64,000 nt of DNA from Aegilops tauschii subsp. strangulata (GCF_002575655.3 NC_053036.3:647983387-648047386); one strand, 5' to 3'; positions 7,893 to 20,018 are shown, counted from the first letter of the stretch. A program made the numbers and translations. Notes: generated by a model from the sequence alone, not told the origin.

Positions 7893-10424
7893 AGCGCCAG
7901 GACGTCGAGCACCGCGGAGGTCGTCACCGCCAAGACCGCCGAAGCCCAGGTCGTCACTGCTAGCGGCAGCGCTACCGCGAAGACCGCCTCCACCTCCGCC
8001 TCCGCAGATCGGAGTGGTCGGGCTCCGTTACTCGGGAGTGCTGCGAAGACCACCACCAACGGTTGATCCACCGGTTGCCTGGATGTTGAAAAGACATACT
8101 AACGGGATATATGACTGTGTTGAAAGGCATGATATGCTTTGAGTGAATAGATTGGGGATGAACTAACCGGCGAGGGGCCAGCGTTCTGTGCCACAAACTC
8201 CTCAAAGGTAAGCAGCCTTGGTTGTGGTGGAGGACATTGTGCTGGTTGCGATTGAGGAAACCTGTCGGCCGCCATTTCCTGAAAAGTGTGCTACATTTGG
8301 CGATCCCTCTGCTCATGGTATGCATAAAGGCTCTCATGCCACACCATGGTCTCCTGGCGTGTGTACTCCATGTAGGCCTACGGTATGACATGATGGAACT
8401 CATAAAACTACTAAATGCAGAAAATAAAGTGAGCTATGAAGATTAGAGGGAAAATACTTACAGATTGCCGCTCCTGAAAGAGGGACTGTGACTATGCACT
8501 AGTCATGGGCGTGCTCGTGCGCTGGCTCAGACTCGGGTCGATCCGACGAAGCTGTGTGTAGGAGATAGTAGAAGTGATCACAGCATCGAGAACCGCCTCC
8601 CGACCGTGCTCCTTGGGCCCCATGCTCACCACCACCCTCTCGTCCAGATCCGCCGCAATGGGGTCAGGTGTGTCAGGATGTAACCTCAGATACCCATCGG
8701 AGTAGGCCTTCTTCCTCTGCGCGGTCTTCTTGCCATAGTACTTGGGCTCGCCAGGCTTGGAGTCCTTCCGCGTATGGGCGATCTCCCACGCCTCCATGTG
8801 TGAGAGCGGCCGCTTCAGTTTCTCCTCCTGCACCACCAAACAGAGGTTAGTCATACATAAGAAAGTGACGGTAAATAGAAGAAGAAGAATGTTTATTGAG
8901 GTTAGTCATACATTAAGTGCCTTGTGGAGAAAGTGGTTTCAGTTTCCCTGAGCATGTACTCCCTTCCTCCCTCGGTTAGCCTTGTTTTTTATGCTCGTAG
9001 CCGCCCAGGCTCCATCCGTATCACACCAAACATCCACCAATGCCGCCCAAGACTCGTCTTTTCCATAACACCAATTTGGACACACCTACATAATGAAAGC
9101 ATAATGGCATGTCAACACGAAACGATGAAATGTACCACAAACATCGGAATGAAAATTCTTTTATACTTACCGCCAAGTACTCGTGCCTCTCCAAGGTAAT
9201 GCCCATCCTCCGCGCTTCTTCCTTGGTCATCTTCACACCAAGAGCGTCGTGATAGTATGTCGAGATGGCCACATGGCGCACCTCGTACTGCATCTGGCAG
9301 GCTTTCTTCTTGCATTAGCACAGCACGATCTGCTCGGCTCTGGCCTTGTGCTCCGGAAGAACTCGATAGAATTTCTACAATCATGCATGAAACAAGAATG
9401 GAAGAAGCCATGAGTTAAATCATTCATGAAACTAGAATGGACTTGTGCTTCTGAAGAGAACTCACCTAGAAAGTAGTGATCACGGCCTTGGCATGGGTCT
9501 CATGGTCCGCGTGGAGGGCCGCTTCCCAGTGGTCCCAGCTCGTGGCCAAAACTCGACGGTACGGGTGCCTGACTGGATCCGGACAGTACAACCCCGGCCA
9601 GTATAACTTCAGCAAGACGGTGATGAGGCCGTTGGGAATACGGACCCCTTTAGAATATATCCAGTTGCTGCAAAATAATGAACTATTAGCATGTGACAAG
9701 CAAAATAAATAACAAACGGAATGAGCATGTGACAAGCAAAATAATGAGATTATTATAAAGTGGCACTTACTCTTTCCCCGTGGGCTCAAGGAGCCACTTC
9801 TGCTCCTCAGTAGCAGGAACCTGCTTTGGTAGCTTTGCGTTACCATGCAGCCACCCCTTGTTGTCAACCCCCTTCCCGCCACCACCATCATCCCCGCCAC
9901 CACCCTCCTCCTCGCCTGCCTCCCCCTCCCCAACCTCCTCCTCCTCCTCGTCCTCCTCCTCCTCGCCTGCCTCCCCCTCCACCTCCTCCTCGGCCCCATC
10001 CCGAACCTCCTCCTCCTCCTCGTCCTCCTCCTCCTCGCCTGCCTCCCCCTCCACCTCCTCCTCGGCCCCATCCCGAACCTCCTCCTCCTCCTCCTCCTCC
10101 TCCTCCTCGTCCTCCTCCTCCTCCTCCTCCTCCTCCTCGCCAGAGGGTACCTCACTAGAGGAGGGCCTCGAAGACAACACCCCTAAGTCGGTGAGGGTGC
10201 GCTCTTTCTGGCCGCGACCCCCTGTAGTGGCTCTCCCCCACCACCTCGCCCTCTAGGGGCTCTCCCCCCGCCCCTCCTTCTATAGGGGCACCTCTCCCTC
10301 GACCTCCCTGCGAGGAGTCATCGTCAAGTAGCCGGGGAGGAGGATTATGTGCTCGACCACTCCGACTAGGTAGGCCGACGACCTTGCGTAGGAAACCCAC
10401 GCCGTCGGCCTTCCCCTTGCCCAT
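7893..10424 (-). pseudogene. CACTA second ORF (Transposase_24 / plant Ptta-En/Spm type), degenerate multi-exon
   Basis: Minus-strand exons recognisable from splice sites: 9771-10424 (start ATG at 10424, donor GTAAGT at 9770), 9466-9667, 9171-9374, one beginning at 9085, one covering about 8490-8835, and smaller 3' exons to about 7893. The product has an N-terminal basic/Gly-rich part, a long Glu/Asp run, then WPGLYCPDPVRHPYRRVLATSW, FYRVLPEHKARAEQIVL and, in a later exon, AWEIAHTRKDSKPG, the signature of the Transposase_24 family. Damage: a frame change near 10180, a TAG at the end of the second exon and a TAA inside the third (LC*CKKK). In related elements the product is thought to bind the subterminal repeats. 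Confidence 0.75.
9897..10140 (-). repeat. (CTC)n/(GAG)n trinucleotide tract with an internal 72-bp duplication
   Basis: On the minus strand this encodes an acidic run of Glu with scattered Asp and Gly. A 72-bp (24-codon) unit containing CGGCCCCATCCCGAACC occurs at 9991 and again at 10063, so the acidic domain grew by in-frame duplication. Slippage-prone DNA; its length may differ between copies. Confidence 0.85.
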
Positions 10425-10580
10425 GTTCCACGAACCTGCATTGAAAAGAGAATAAGCAATTAGTAAATTAATGAAATGAAGGAAAAGGCATGATAATAAG
10501 GAATAATAAACACATTAATAAAAATGCATAAAAAGGCATATTCCTAAACTGTAGAAAAAAAGACTTGAAACGTACATCTG
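10425..10580. other. spacer between the two minus-strand CACTA genes
   Basis: AT-rich gap of about 155 bp between the 3' end of the TNP2 region and the start of the Transposase_24-type gene; any promoter for the latter would lie here. Confidence 0.4.
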
Positions 10581-13500
10581 CTAGAACCCATACGAATCAT
10601 CACTGTTGTAACCTCTTTCTCGGTCGGTCTCATCATCACTATCAATCATATCATCTTCGTTGTCTGACAGAGGTGGAGGCTCTTCCTCACCGTTAGCGTC
10701 TTCGTTTAACTTTTCTAGCATAAGTATGTCATTTTCATTGACAATGGTCTCACCATCATTCCGTTCATCGTCGTCGTTTGGATCAACATCATCATCACCT
10801 AATGGTCTAGCATCATCGTTTCTAACCACATCATCATCAGGTTGCTCTTGATAGAACACTCCCTCGTATGTCATGGGGTTAATGTTGTAGTAATCGTCTT
10901 CATTCGGGTCCGGTAGCTTACCATGTGGCCACACCTTGAACACAACTTCCCAACCCTTTAGGTACTCTTTCTGGCATGGGTAAGGCAGATAATATACTTG
11001 TGTAGCTTGGGTAGCGGCAATGAAGAGATCGGCTCCGGCATAGACGGTTGATGGTTTAACTTCGACCAAACCAATGGAAGGCGTATGTTTTACCCCCTCC
11101 CGCGGATCGAACCATCGGCATTTGAACACAGGCAGACTTAGGGTCTCGCGCCCCTGGCGGAATTTAATCTCGTATATATTTTATACCCTTCCGTAGTAGT
11201 CTACTGAATTTTGACCGGGGGTGTACACTCCGGTATTTATAGTTTTGGGATCGGGCCGGCTGTTCTGGTGCTCCTCTGTATGGAAGCGACACCCATTCAC
11301 ATCATACTTTTAACATGTCATGATGGCAGGGTCAAAACCCATGGAAACCCATCTCAATTCATCATCCATAGATATGTTCGGGTCTTTTCCCTACAAGTAT
11401 AATTGAAATTGCTGCGTGCATTAGTTCGGTTAACTAATAAATGTTGAACTAGGTATTTAATAGGGGAGTGTGGAAAATTACTTTCTCCATGAACCAAGCA
11501 ACAAAATTTTTACGTCCAGGGTTTCCATGAAGGAGAAGAGTAAGTGCCTCCGCCTCAGTAGGAGGATTCATTCCCGTCCATTCCTCTTGAGCGAAATCAC
11601 TAAAAAAAGAAAAGCGGTGTTAGACCGGGACTAAGTGAACATAGAACATGATGATGTGGAAGACATAAAGGAATGGTGTAGTGGTATTACCTCATCCACA
11701 CTTCCTCAACTTCCTTGATGTTGTGCAAGATATAGAACATGAGGTCCTCCCACTCTTGTCGTGGCATGTTATAAGATTTCGAGGCCCCGGCCCTCCCACC
11801 TTGCGCGTTGAGTAGATGGAGCCTGGGTTGATACTTGGGCTCTTCTATATTGTATCGAGGCACCTTGTTATGCAGATGGGGAACGTGGTCTGGATAGTAT
11901 GATGTCCTGAGGTCTGACACCTCCTCTAGGATAACTGCCTCAGCTATGGAAGCTTCAATCTTAGCTTTGTTTCCACATTTCTGTCGGAGATGCTTGTTCT
12001 GTCTCTCAGGGCCGTACTGCCAGCGATTCTGCACAGCCCCCCCCCCAACAATACCTCGTTCGCGAGGTGCAGAATGAGATGTGTCATCGGAGTAAAGAAG
12101 CCTGGCGGAAAGATCTTCTCTAGCTTGACTATCAACTCTGGTGCCTTCTTATGCAAATTTTCAATCACGTCTTTACTTACTTCGTTAGCACAGAGCGTGC
12201 GGAAGAAATGGCTTAGCTCGGCAAGCACTCGCCAGACATGCTTAGGGACATAGCCTCGAACCATCACCGGCATTATCCGCTCAATCCATACATGGTAGTC
12301 ATGACTCTTCAGGACGGTCACTTTGCCCGTTGAAAGATTGACTCCCTTACTTATATTCGATGCATAACCATCAGTGAACTTCAAAATGTGTTTCAGCCAG
12401 ATAAGTACTTCCTTTTTTCTAGCGGTTTAAGGACAAAGTCAGCATCTGGCTTGAACCAGTTTTTTCGACCGCCTGTGGGAGGCTTCATGTTCAGATGTGG
12501 TCTATCACAAATTCTCTGTTGATCGGCTCTGGCTTTAACGTCATCCTTCGTCTTATCAGGAATGTTGAGGATCGTGTGGAAAAGGGACTCTGCCACATTC
12601 TTTTCGGTGTGCATCACATCGATATTGTAAGGAAGTTTGAGGTCCTTGAAATAGGGAAGCTGCGAGAAGGGGGTAATGTGAGTCCAGTTGTGCGTCTCAC
12701 CATATCCCTCGAAGCCTTTGGCTTTGGATTTGCCTTTGCCTTTGACTTTAGGCTTGAGAGCTTTTAGCCGAGCAAGAACATCTGCCCCCGAAAATGTTGG
12801 AATCTCGGTTATGTCATGAAAAACCCGGCCTTTTGTGAAGTTCTTCTTGTCTTCCCTGTCTGGATGGTCTGGAGGGAGGAACTGTCGATGCAGGTCAAAG
12901 GCTACATACTTGCCACCCTTACTCAGCCAAATCATTCGCAGAGCCTGCATGCACACTGGGCATGGCATCTTCCCACTTGTACACCATCCGCAGAATAGAG
13001 CATAGCCGGGAAAGTCATGCAAGCAATAGTGCAACCAAACTTTCATCAAGAAATTTCTCTGCAGATCCCAGCAGCTGTATGGATTGGACGACATACCATA
13101 TGGATTCAACCCATCACCTGATATGGCTATTCTGACATTCCCAGCCTCGTCTGCTTCCTCGGGGTATTCTTCATCGAACGACTTCCATGCTTCGCCTTCC
13201 GATGGATGTATGATTTTTTTTTGGATTGTACCTTATACCTTCCTTGTGCCACTTCATCATTTTGGCAGACTCCTTCGTGATGAAAAGGCGCTGCAGTCTT
13301 TTTATAAAATCAAGATACCGAAGAACCTTAACGGGGATGGCTAGCTGCTTTTTCTCACCATCCTCACCGACCACCTCAATGTGCCGAGACGAACCGCACT
13401 CCTACAGTACTTGTCATCCGCATACTCGTGCCTAAACAAAAGGCAATTCTTCGGGCAAACATCTATTTTCTCATAATCCATAGAGAGTGCCTTCATGATT

Positions 13501-14098
13501 TTCTTTGTATCATACATGCTTTGCGGCAGTTCATGACCCTCAGGGAGGCTGTTAGCCCATACTCCCAGGAATGCTTCGAAGCATTTCTGGCTACAGTCGT
13601 ACTCAGCCTTGACTGCAATCAGTCGCGAGATGGCATCCAGCTGAGATATTTTCGCACCCGCATAAAGAGGTTTCTTCGACGAGGCCAAGACCTCCAAGAA
13701 GGCCTTTGCGGTTTCCTCCGGCTCATCCGGTTCATTCTCTGAAGGTGTCGCATTTGCCGTTTCTGCAACAATGACATCATCTAGCATGTCTCTGACCCCA
13801 TCGTCCTCATATCCATCGATGCGTTGTCGCATCACCTCCTCTCTACCACGGTCCTGCTCGGCTATGTTTATCGGCGGCATGTCAAGTTTGGCATATATCC
13901 GTGCGTGCGAAGGTGCTCACTCATGTCCTTCTGATTTCTACGGTGACGTCTGGCACATCTCGCACAGGGGCATGGTGGGATAATTCTCATTGGACGACGG
14001 AATATCTCCTTCAAATACACATCGGTTTTCGCGATCCACTCTGATGTTACTCGATTCTGACGGATAAAACCACTGTACATCCACTGATTATCTGCCAT
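10581..14098 (-). pseudogene. CACTA TNP2-type transposase, degenerate
   Basis: Read from right to left. An N-terminal transposase-associated domain begins at ATG 14098 (WMYSGF, CPCARC, HLRTHGY). The Transposase_21 (TNP2) core lies at about 12393-13400, with LNPYGMSSNPYSCW, HDFPGYALFCGWCTSGKMPC and DVMHTEKNV; a DUF4218-like domain at 11944-12384 (HDYHVWIERIMPV, FFRTLCANEV, PPGFFTPMTHLILHL); and a DUF4216-like domain at 10581-11200 (FKCRWFD). The pieces sit in different frames, with breaks near 13870, 13370, 13150, 12390 and 11130. Some may be introns but several are indels inside conserved domains, so the gene is probably dead. It would normally cut and join the element ends. Confidence 0.85.
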
Positions 14099-14122
14099 CC
14101 TCTGCTTTTCTGCAAGCCACAC

Positions 14123-15159
14123 AACATAATTAAGGATTCACTTAAATTAATCACATCAAATTTTCATTTTCTACCGCGTTGAATCCACCTACATCTCTAA
14201 TAGGTAAAGATGGGTCCTAATCCCACCCGAAGATGTGTAGATTGAGTACGTTCTCCATTCTACCCCGTTCCCAGACAAAATTTTGGCAGCACCTCCCCGC
14301 TGTTCTCCAGATACACGTCTCGGCAAATAGCCGAGAGAATGTGCTCCGGAGAACAATGGGGAGGCACCGCCGAAATCCTGTCTCGGAACGGGGTAGAACA
14401 TGGAGAACATACCCAATCTACACATCCTCGGGCTGTCCGTGGAAAACGCTGGACAATCCGAAAGAGCTGCGGTGATAAATATGCAATTGAATGCTTATTT
14501 ATCGATGCAACCCTTTCGGACGGGAGACGCCTAGATTACGCGAGTTGACTTGAGAATGAAATCTAGTGACATGAAAAAATGGAGGAGATGGACTTGTAGC
14601 TCACCCTCGGCTGTAGAGGAAGTACTCGAACAACAGAGGGGTGCTCAGGGGGACCAACGCGTCAGACAACGGTCACTCCGATGAAATGCGACACCACAAA
14701 GCCTGCAAATTCCATCGCGACAAAAAATTAGAACATCACAACTCATAGAGCATATTTAAAACATTTAAACGTGCATTCATTTATTTTTGCATCATGTAGG
14801 CAAAAAAACTAACAACATTAACAATATATTCATCATCATCATCACATATTCATCATCATCATTATCATCTATTTGTCATAATCATTGATTCATCTCATCG
14901 AACCAATTTTTTTTGCAAGATATGCAACATATACCATGTCATCTAACCAAATTTTTTTGCAAGATATTCACCTATCTAACTATCTATTTAATAAAAAAAC
15001 AGGAAAAATGCCTAAAGGGGATGCCGGTTCCATAACTTTACTACCTATCTAACTATCTATCTAACTATCTAACTATCTACCTATCTAACTATCTATATAA
15101 CTATCTATCTAACTATCTAGCTACAAAATTACTAAAAAACACTAAAAACATTAAAAATT
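14123..15159. other. CACTA 5' non-coding region with an AACTATCT microsatellite
   Basis: Upstream of the TNP2 start. 14225-14420 carries an imperfect inverted repeat (GTTCTCCATTCTACCCCGTTCC against GGAACGGGGTAGAACATGGAGAAC). 15044-15121 is a microsatellite of CTATCTAA/CTATCTAT units. AT-rich otherwise. The element's main promoter should be in this area, but I cannot pinpoint it. Confidence 0.6.
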
Positions 15160-15800
15160 CACCTTCGAGGGCCGAGCAGGATGAGGAGGGCCGGCCGGCC
15201 GGAGTTGGGACTGGGAGGCGCGGGGTCGGGGCTCGGGTGGCCGGCGCGTGGTCGGGGCGGGGCGGCGCGGGGTCGGTGCGGGCGGCGACGTGGGGTCGGG
15301 GCGGGGAGGCGCGGGGTCGGGGCTGGGGTAGCCGGCGCGCGGTCAGCGCGGGGCGGCGCAGGGTCGGTGCGGGCGGTGACGTGCTCGGGGCGGCAGGCGC
15401 GGGGTGGGGGCGGGGCGGGGCGGCGCGGGGTCGGGGCGGCGCGGGGTCGGGGCGGCGCGGGTGGCGGCAGGCTCAGGGCAGGCGGTGGTGTGCTCAGGGC
15501 GGGCAGAGAGGACGGCGGCAGTGGTGCGCGGCGGCGGTGAGAGGGTGGCGGCGGCGGTTGTATTGGCGCGGGGTCGGGGTCGGGAGCGGTAGGGGGGAGA
15601 GGCAGAGAAATGAGTAATGGAGGAGGTCGGCCGAGTGGATAAGGTGGCCCTATGTCGACGGCCTGGCCGTCGGCATAGGCTGGGCCCACATGTCAGTGGG
15701 GGCGAGAGGAGTGGATAAGGTGGCCCTATGCCGACGGCCAGGCCGTCGTCATAGATAGGAGGCCTATGCCGACGGCGAGGCCGTAGGCATAGATGGAAAC
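15160..15800. other. GC-rich CpG-dense block plus extra GCCGACGGC repeats inside the CACTA element
   Basis: 15180-15600 is extremely G-rich on the plus strand, built of GGGGCGGCGCGGGGTCG-like units. The long ORFs on both strands are Arg/Gly/Pro/Ala-rich by-products. 15650-15800 contains three pairs of the subterminal motif TATG(C/T)CGACGGC..GCCGTCGGCATA, about 4 kb inward from the true right end. This suggests that the subterminal zone was once contiguous and was split by the tandem array that follows. Confidence 0.55.
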
Positions 15801-15891
15801 CACATTTTTTTGAAGAAATAGTCCCACCTCGCCTAGGGACAAGCAATTTGACCTGTTTAAATAGTTCACTAATACAAACGTTATAAGCTCT

Positions 15892-16025
15892 GGTATTCAT
15901 TAGACTTATATGAAGAAAACGTACAATTACGGTAAAACTTTCAGTGCCCGGGCAGCCGGCCCGGTGCCCGGGCACTGAAGGTTTCACCGTGATAGTACAT
16001 TTTCCATGATGAATACCGGAGTTTT
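15892..16025. repeat. large inverted repeat (hairpin) inside the CACTA element
   Basis: The core arm TTTCAGTGCCCGGGCA and its complement TGCCCGGGCACTGAA flank a short GCCGGCCCGG loop. Weaker complementarity continues outward (TTACGGT against ACCGTGA, and TGGTATTCAT against ATGAATACCGG). It may be a small nested foldback element; no target-site duplication was identified. Confidence 0.65.
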
Positions 16026-16165
16026 TAATAAATTCAATTATTACATTTTTTTAGATTTTTAGTTTACCGTGTGTATGGGACCTGGTGCGACGCCCGTGAC
16101 ACGGCGGCAGCGACGCCCGTGACACGGCGGCAGCGACGCCCGTGAGGGGGGCACACCCCGGAGCC

Positions 16166-18970
16166 GCGTGCCCTGGGGGGTATCAATGCCACCGGAGTGT
16201 CGCACCGGGCCCTCATACATGCGGGGTGGTGTGGTGGCATGTCTGAAGAGGCGGCACGCGTCTTCGGGGTGTGCCCCACCTCACGGATGGTGCCGCCGCC
16301 GGCACCTGGAGGGAGGAAACGGACGCGTCGGGTCTACACGGATGGGATCTTGCTGTGGCTTTGGCCCGGGTGTTGCTCCAAAGTGTTCCTATGGGCTGAC
16401 CTAACACAACCAGGTGGAGAGGTCCACTCGTCAAAGCCCGTCCGTGCAAAGTCAAATGGCTAGATCCCTTGGTCAAACGCTACAGGATTAGGCGGGACGG
16501 GGGCCCTGGGGGGTAGCAATGCCACCGGAGCGTCGCACCGGGCCCTCATACATGCCGTACGGTGTGGTGGCATGTCCGAAGATGCGGCACGCATCTCCGG
16601 GGTGTGGCCCCCTCACGGACGGCGCCGCCGCCGGCACCTGGAAGGGGAAAACGGACGCGTCGGGTCTACACGGAGGGGATCTTGCTGTGGCTTTGGCCCG
16701 GATGTTGCTCCAAAGTGTTCCTATGGGCTGACCTAACACAACCGGGTGGAGAGCTACACTGGTCAAAGCCCGTCCGTGCAAAGTCAAAGGGCTAGATCCC
16801 GTGGTCAAATGCTACAGGGTTAGCCGTGACGGGGGCCCTGTGGGGGTAGCAATGCCACCAGAGCGTCGCACCGGGACCTCATACATGTGGGGTGGTGTGG
16901 TGGCCTGTCCGAAGAGGCGGCACGCGTCTCCAGGGTGTGGCCCCCTCCAAGTGACGGCGCCGCCGCTGGCACCTGGAGGGAAACGGACGCGTCGGGTCTA
17001 CACGAAGGGGATCTTGCTGTGGCTTTGGCCCGGATGTTGCTCCAAAGTGTTCTATGGGCTGACCTAACACAACCGGGTGGAGAGTTACACTGGTCAAAGC
17101 CCGTCCGTGCAAAGTTAAAGGGCTAGATCCCGGGGTCAAACGCTACAGGGTTAGGCGTGACGGGGGCCCTGTGGGGGTAGCAATGCCACCGGAGCGTCGC
17201 ACCGGGCCCTCATACATGCGGGGTGGTGTGGCGGCATGTCCGAAGAGGCGGCATGCGTCTCCGGGGTGTGGCCCCCTCCAAGTGACGGCGCCGCCGCCGG
17301 CACCTAGAGGGGGGAAACAGACGCATCGGGTCTACACGGAGGGGATCTTGCTGTGGGTCTAGCCCGGATGTTGCTCCAAAGTGTTCCTATGGGCTGACCT
17401 AACACAACCGGGTGGAGAGGTCCACTGGTCAAAAGCCCGTTCGTGTAAAGTCAAAGGGCTAGATCTCGTGGTCAAACGCTATAGGGTTAGGCGTGACGGG
17501 GGCCCTGTGGGGGTAGCAATGCCACCGGAGCGTCGCACCAGGCCCTCATACATGCGGGGTGGTGTGGTGCCATTTCCGAAGAGGCGGCATGCGTCTCTGG
17601 GGTGTGGCCCCCTCCAAGTGAAGGCGCCGCCGCCGGCGCCTGGAGGGGGGAAACGGACGCGTCGGGTCTACACGGAGGGGATCTTGCTATGGGTCTAGCC
17701 CGGATGTTGCTCCAAAGTGTTCCTATGGGTTGACCTAACACAACCGGGTGGAGAGGTCCACTGGTCAAAAGCCCATCCGTGTAAAGTCAAAGGGCTAGAT
17801 CTCGTGGTTAAATGCTATAGGGTTAGGCGTGACGGGGGCCCTGTGGGGGTAGCAATGCCACCGGAGCGTCGCACTGGGCCCTCATACATGCGGGATGGTG
17901 TGGTGCCATGTCCGAAGAGGCGGCACGCGTCTCCGAGGTGTGGCCCCTCCAAGTGACGGCGTCGCCGCCGGCACCTGGAGGGGGAAACGGACGCGTCGGG
18001 TCTACACGGAGGGGATCTTGCTGTGGGTCTAGCCCGGATGTTGCTCCAAAGTGTTCCTATGGGCTGACCTAACACAACCGGGTGGAGAGGTCCACTGGTC
18101 AAAAGCTCGTCCGTGTAAAGTCAAAGGGCTAGATCTCGTGGTCATACGCTATAGGGTTAGGCGGGACGGGGGCCCTCTGGGGGTAGCAATAATGCCACCG
18201 GAGCGTCGCACCAGGCTCTCATACATGCGGGGTGGTGTGGTGCCATTTCCGAAGAGGCGGCACGCGTCTCCGGGGTGTGGCCCCCTCCAAGGGACGGCGT
18301 CGCCGCCGGCACCTGGAGGGGGAAAACGAACGCGTTGGGTCTACACGGAGGGGATCTTGCTGTGGGTCTGGCCCGGATGTTGCTCCAAAGTGTTCCTATG
18401 GGCTGAACTAACACAACCGGGTGGAGAGGTCCACTGGTCAAAAACTCGTCCGTGTAAAGTCAAAGGGCTAGATCTCGTGGTCATACGCTATAGGGTTAGG
18501 CGGGACGGGGGCCCTCTGGGGGTAGCAATAATGCCACCAGAGCGTCGCACCAGGCACTCATACATGCGGGGTGGTGTGGTGCCATTTCCGAAGAGGCGGC
18601 ACGCGTCTCCGGGGTGTGGCCCCCTCCAAGTGACGGCGTCGCCGCCGGCACCTGGAGGGGGAAAACGGACGCGTCGGGTCTACACGGAGGGGATCTTGCT
18701 GTGGGTCTGGCCCGGATGTTGCTCCAAAGTGTTCCTATGGGCTGACCTAACACAACCGGGTGGAGAGGTCGACTGGTCAAAGCCCGTCCCTGTAAAGTCA
18801 AAGGGCTAGATCTCGTGGTCAAACGCTACAGGGTTAGGCGGGACGGGGGCCCTGTGGGGGTAGCAATCCCACCGGAGCGTCGCACCGGTCCCTCATACAT
18901 GCGGGGTGGTGTGGTGGCATGTCCGAAGAGGCGGCACGCGTCTCCAGGGTTTGGCCCCTCCAAGTGACGG
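16166..18970. repeat. tandem array, about nine copies of a 335-bp unit
   Basis: The marker CATACATG recurs near 16214, 16547, 16880, 17211, 17547, 17883, 18220, 18559 and 18893, giving a spacing of 332 to 339 bp. Each unit contains GCAATGCCACCGGAGCGTCGC, GGTCTACACGGAGGGGATC, GTTGCTCCAAAGTGTTC and CTAACACAACCGGGTGGAG. Units differ by scattered substitutions and small indels, and neighbouring units in the middle and right part share variants (CAGGC; GTAGCAATAATGCC). The first and last units merge into unrelated DNA. Open frames up to 252 codons cross the units but are a consequence of repetition. Two and a half copies of a 23-bp repeat (CGACGCCCGTGACACGGCGGCAG) precede it at 16089-16150. Confidence 0.95.
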
Positions 18971-19283
18971 TGGCACTGCCATGCATGGAGGGGGGCCACA
19001 CCGCGAAGCCCCAAGACGGGCGTCTACGCATGCCTGAACACTTTCACATATGCATCGGGACCCGTTCGATGTTTCGGTGACATAGCTACACCCCGAATCC
19101 CCCCACTAACCAGATTCCCTCCGTGTAGATCGTTTCCCCCCTCCGTGACACGGCGACAGCGAAGTTCGTAACGGGGGGCAATCGATATACCATCAGGGTA
19201 TGTTTTTTAGATAAGGCATATATATCTTATGGAAAAACAAAAAATAATATAAAGTAAAAACAAAAAAATTAAAATAAAATAAA
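18971..19283. other. CACTA interior between the tandem array and the right end
   Basis: Diverged remnants of the array chemistry (CCGTGACACGGCGACAGCG near 19144) followed by an AT-rich stretch with many AAAATAAA words. No gene. Confidence 0.5.
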
Positions 19284-19839
19284 TGTATGCCGACGGCAAG
19301 GCCGTCGGCATAGCTGCGCACACGGGGGTATAGTCCCACGGATCGATGACGGGGCATCGCAGGCGGATCGATGATGTGGCACAGTGGCATGGGCCAGGTC
19401 TATGCCGACGGCTATGCCGTAGGCATATCTCTGCCACACAACAGGCCCCCACTCCCTCGGATCGATGACGTGTCGACGATGCGGATCGGTGATGTCAGCA
19501 AATCTATGCCGACGGCATAGCCGTCGGCATAGATATGCCGATGGCCGCCGTTACCTCCCGTCGACGTAGTTTCAACACCGTCAAACGGTCATCGCTGACC
19601 GGGTAGGTGGGCCCGGGCTATGCCGATGGCCTAGCTTATGCCGACGGGCCCCGTAGGCGTATCCCGAGCAGTCCCGACGGCCTCATCTATGCCGACGGTC
19701 CCGTCGTCATAGATAGACGTATGCCGACGGCTTTTCTACGCCTACGGCCTGTCCTAGGCCGTCAGGATAGGTCTATCTATGCCGACGGGGGCCGTCGGCA
19801 TAGATGAGGCCGTCGGCGTAAGCTGATTTTCTGGTAGTG
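19284..19839. repeat. right subterminal repeat region and end of the CACTA element
   Basis: Contains about ten GCCGACGGC/GCCGTCGGC motifs, including head-to-head pairs at 19288-19311, 19401-19426 and 19506-19530. It terminates in TAAGCTGATTTTCTGGTAGTG, the inverted partner of the left CACTA end. It mirrors the organisation of 6987-7570. Confidence 0.9.
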
Positions 19840-20018
19840 GTTCAGAACAGTATAAGGGAGCTAAAGAAAAAAATTGCATGGGGTAATGTTTCTAAACAAT
19901 AATAAAACATAACATAATCTCCTAGAAACAAATCAAGCTGGGAAAGCACAATAAAGCCCTCGAAAGATGTTTTAACTATACCCAAACTGAATATGTAGCC
20001 TTTGCATGCACAATATGA

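Larger units (their letters stand above)
6969..19839 (-). mobile_element. complete CACTA (En/Spm) transposon, 12,871 bp
   Basis: The left end begins CACTACCAGAATC and the right end finishes GATTTTCTGGTAGTG, inverted copies of CACTACCAGAA. The flanking trinucleotides are GTT at 6966-6968 and GTT at 19840-19842, the 3-bp duplication expected for CACTA. Both ends carry arrays of the palindromic motif TATGCCGACGGC..GCCGTCGGCATA. Inside, on the minus strand, are a TNP2-type transposase region (10581-14098) and a Transposase_24-type gene (about 7893-10424). Both have frameshifts or stops, so the copy is probably immobile by itself but could be mobilised in trans. Confidence 0.95.

Noticed and set aside
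9780..10256. Plus-strand Ser/Pro-rich ORFs of 110-158 codons
   Set aside because: Antisense to the (GAG)n tract of the CACTA gene; pure repeat translation.
15159..15689. 176-codon minus-strand and several plus-strand ORFs rich in Pro, Ala, Arg and Gly
   Set aside because: Low-complexity translation of a GC-rich block, open in several frames on both strands.
18051..18809. 252-codon open frame on the plus strand
   Set aside because: It runs through more than two units of the 335-bp tandem array and repeats its own sequence; open frames arise because the units lack stops in one phase. No domain is recognisable.
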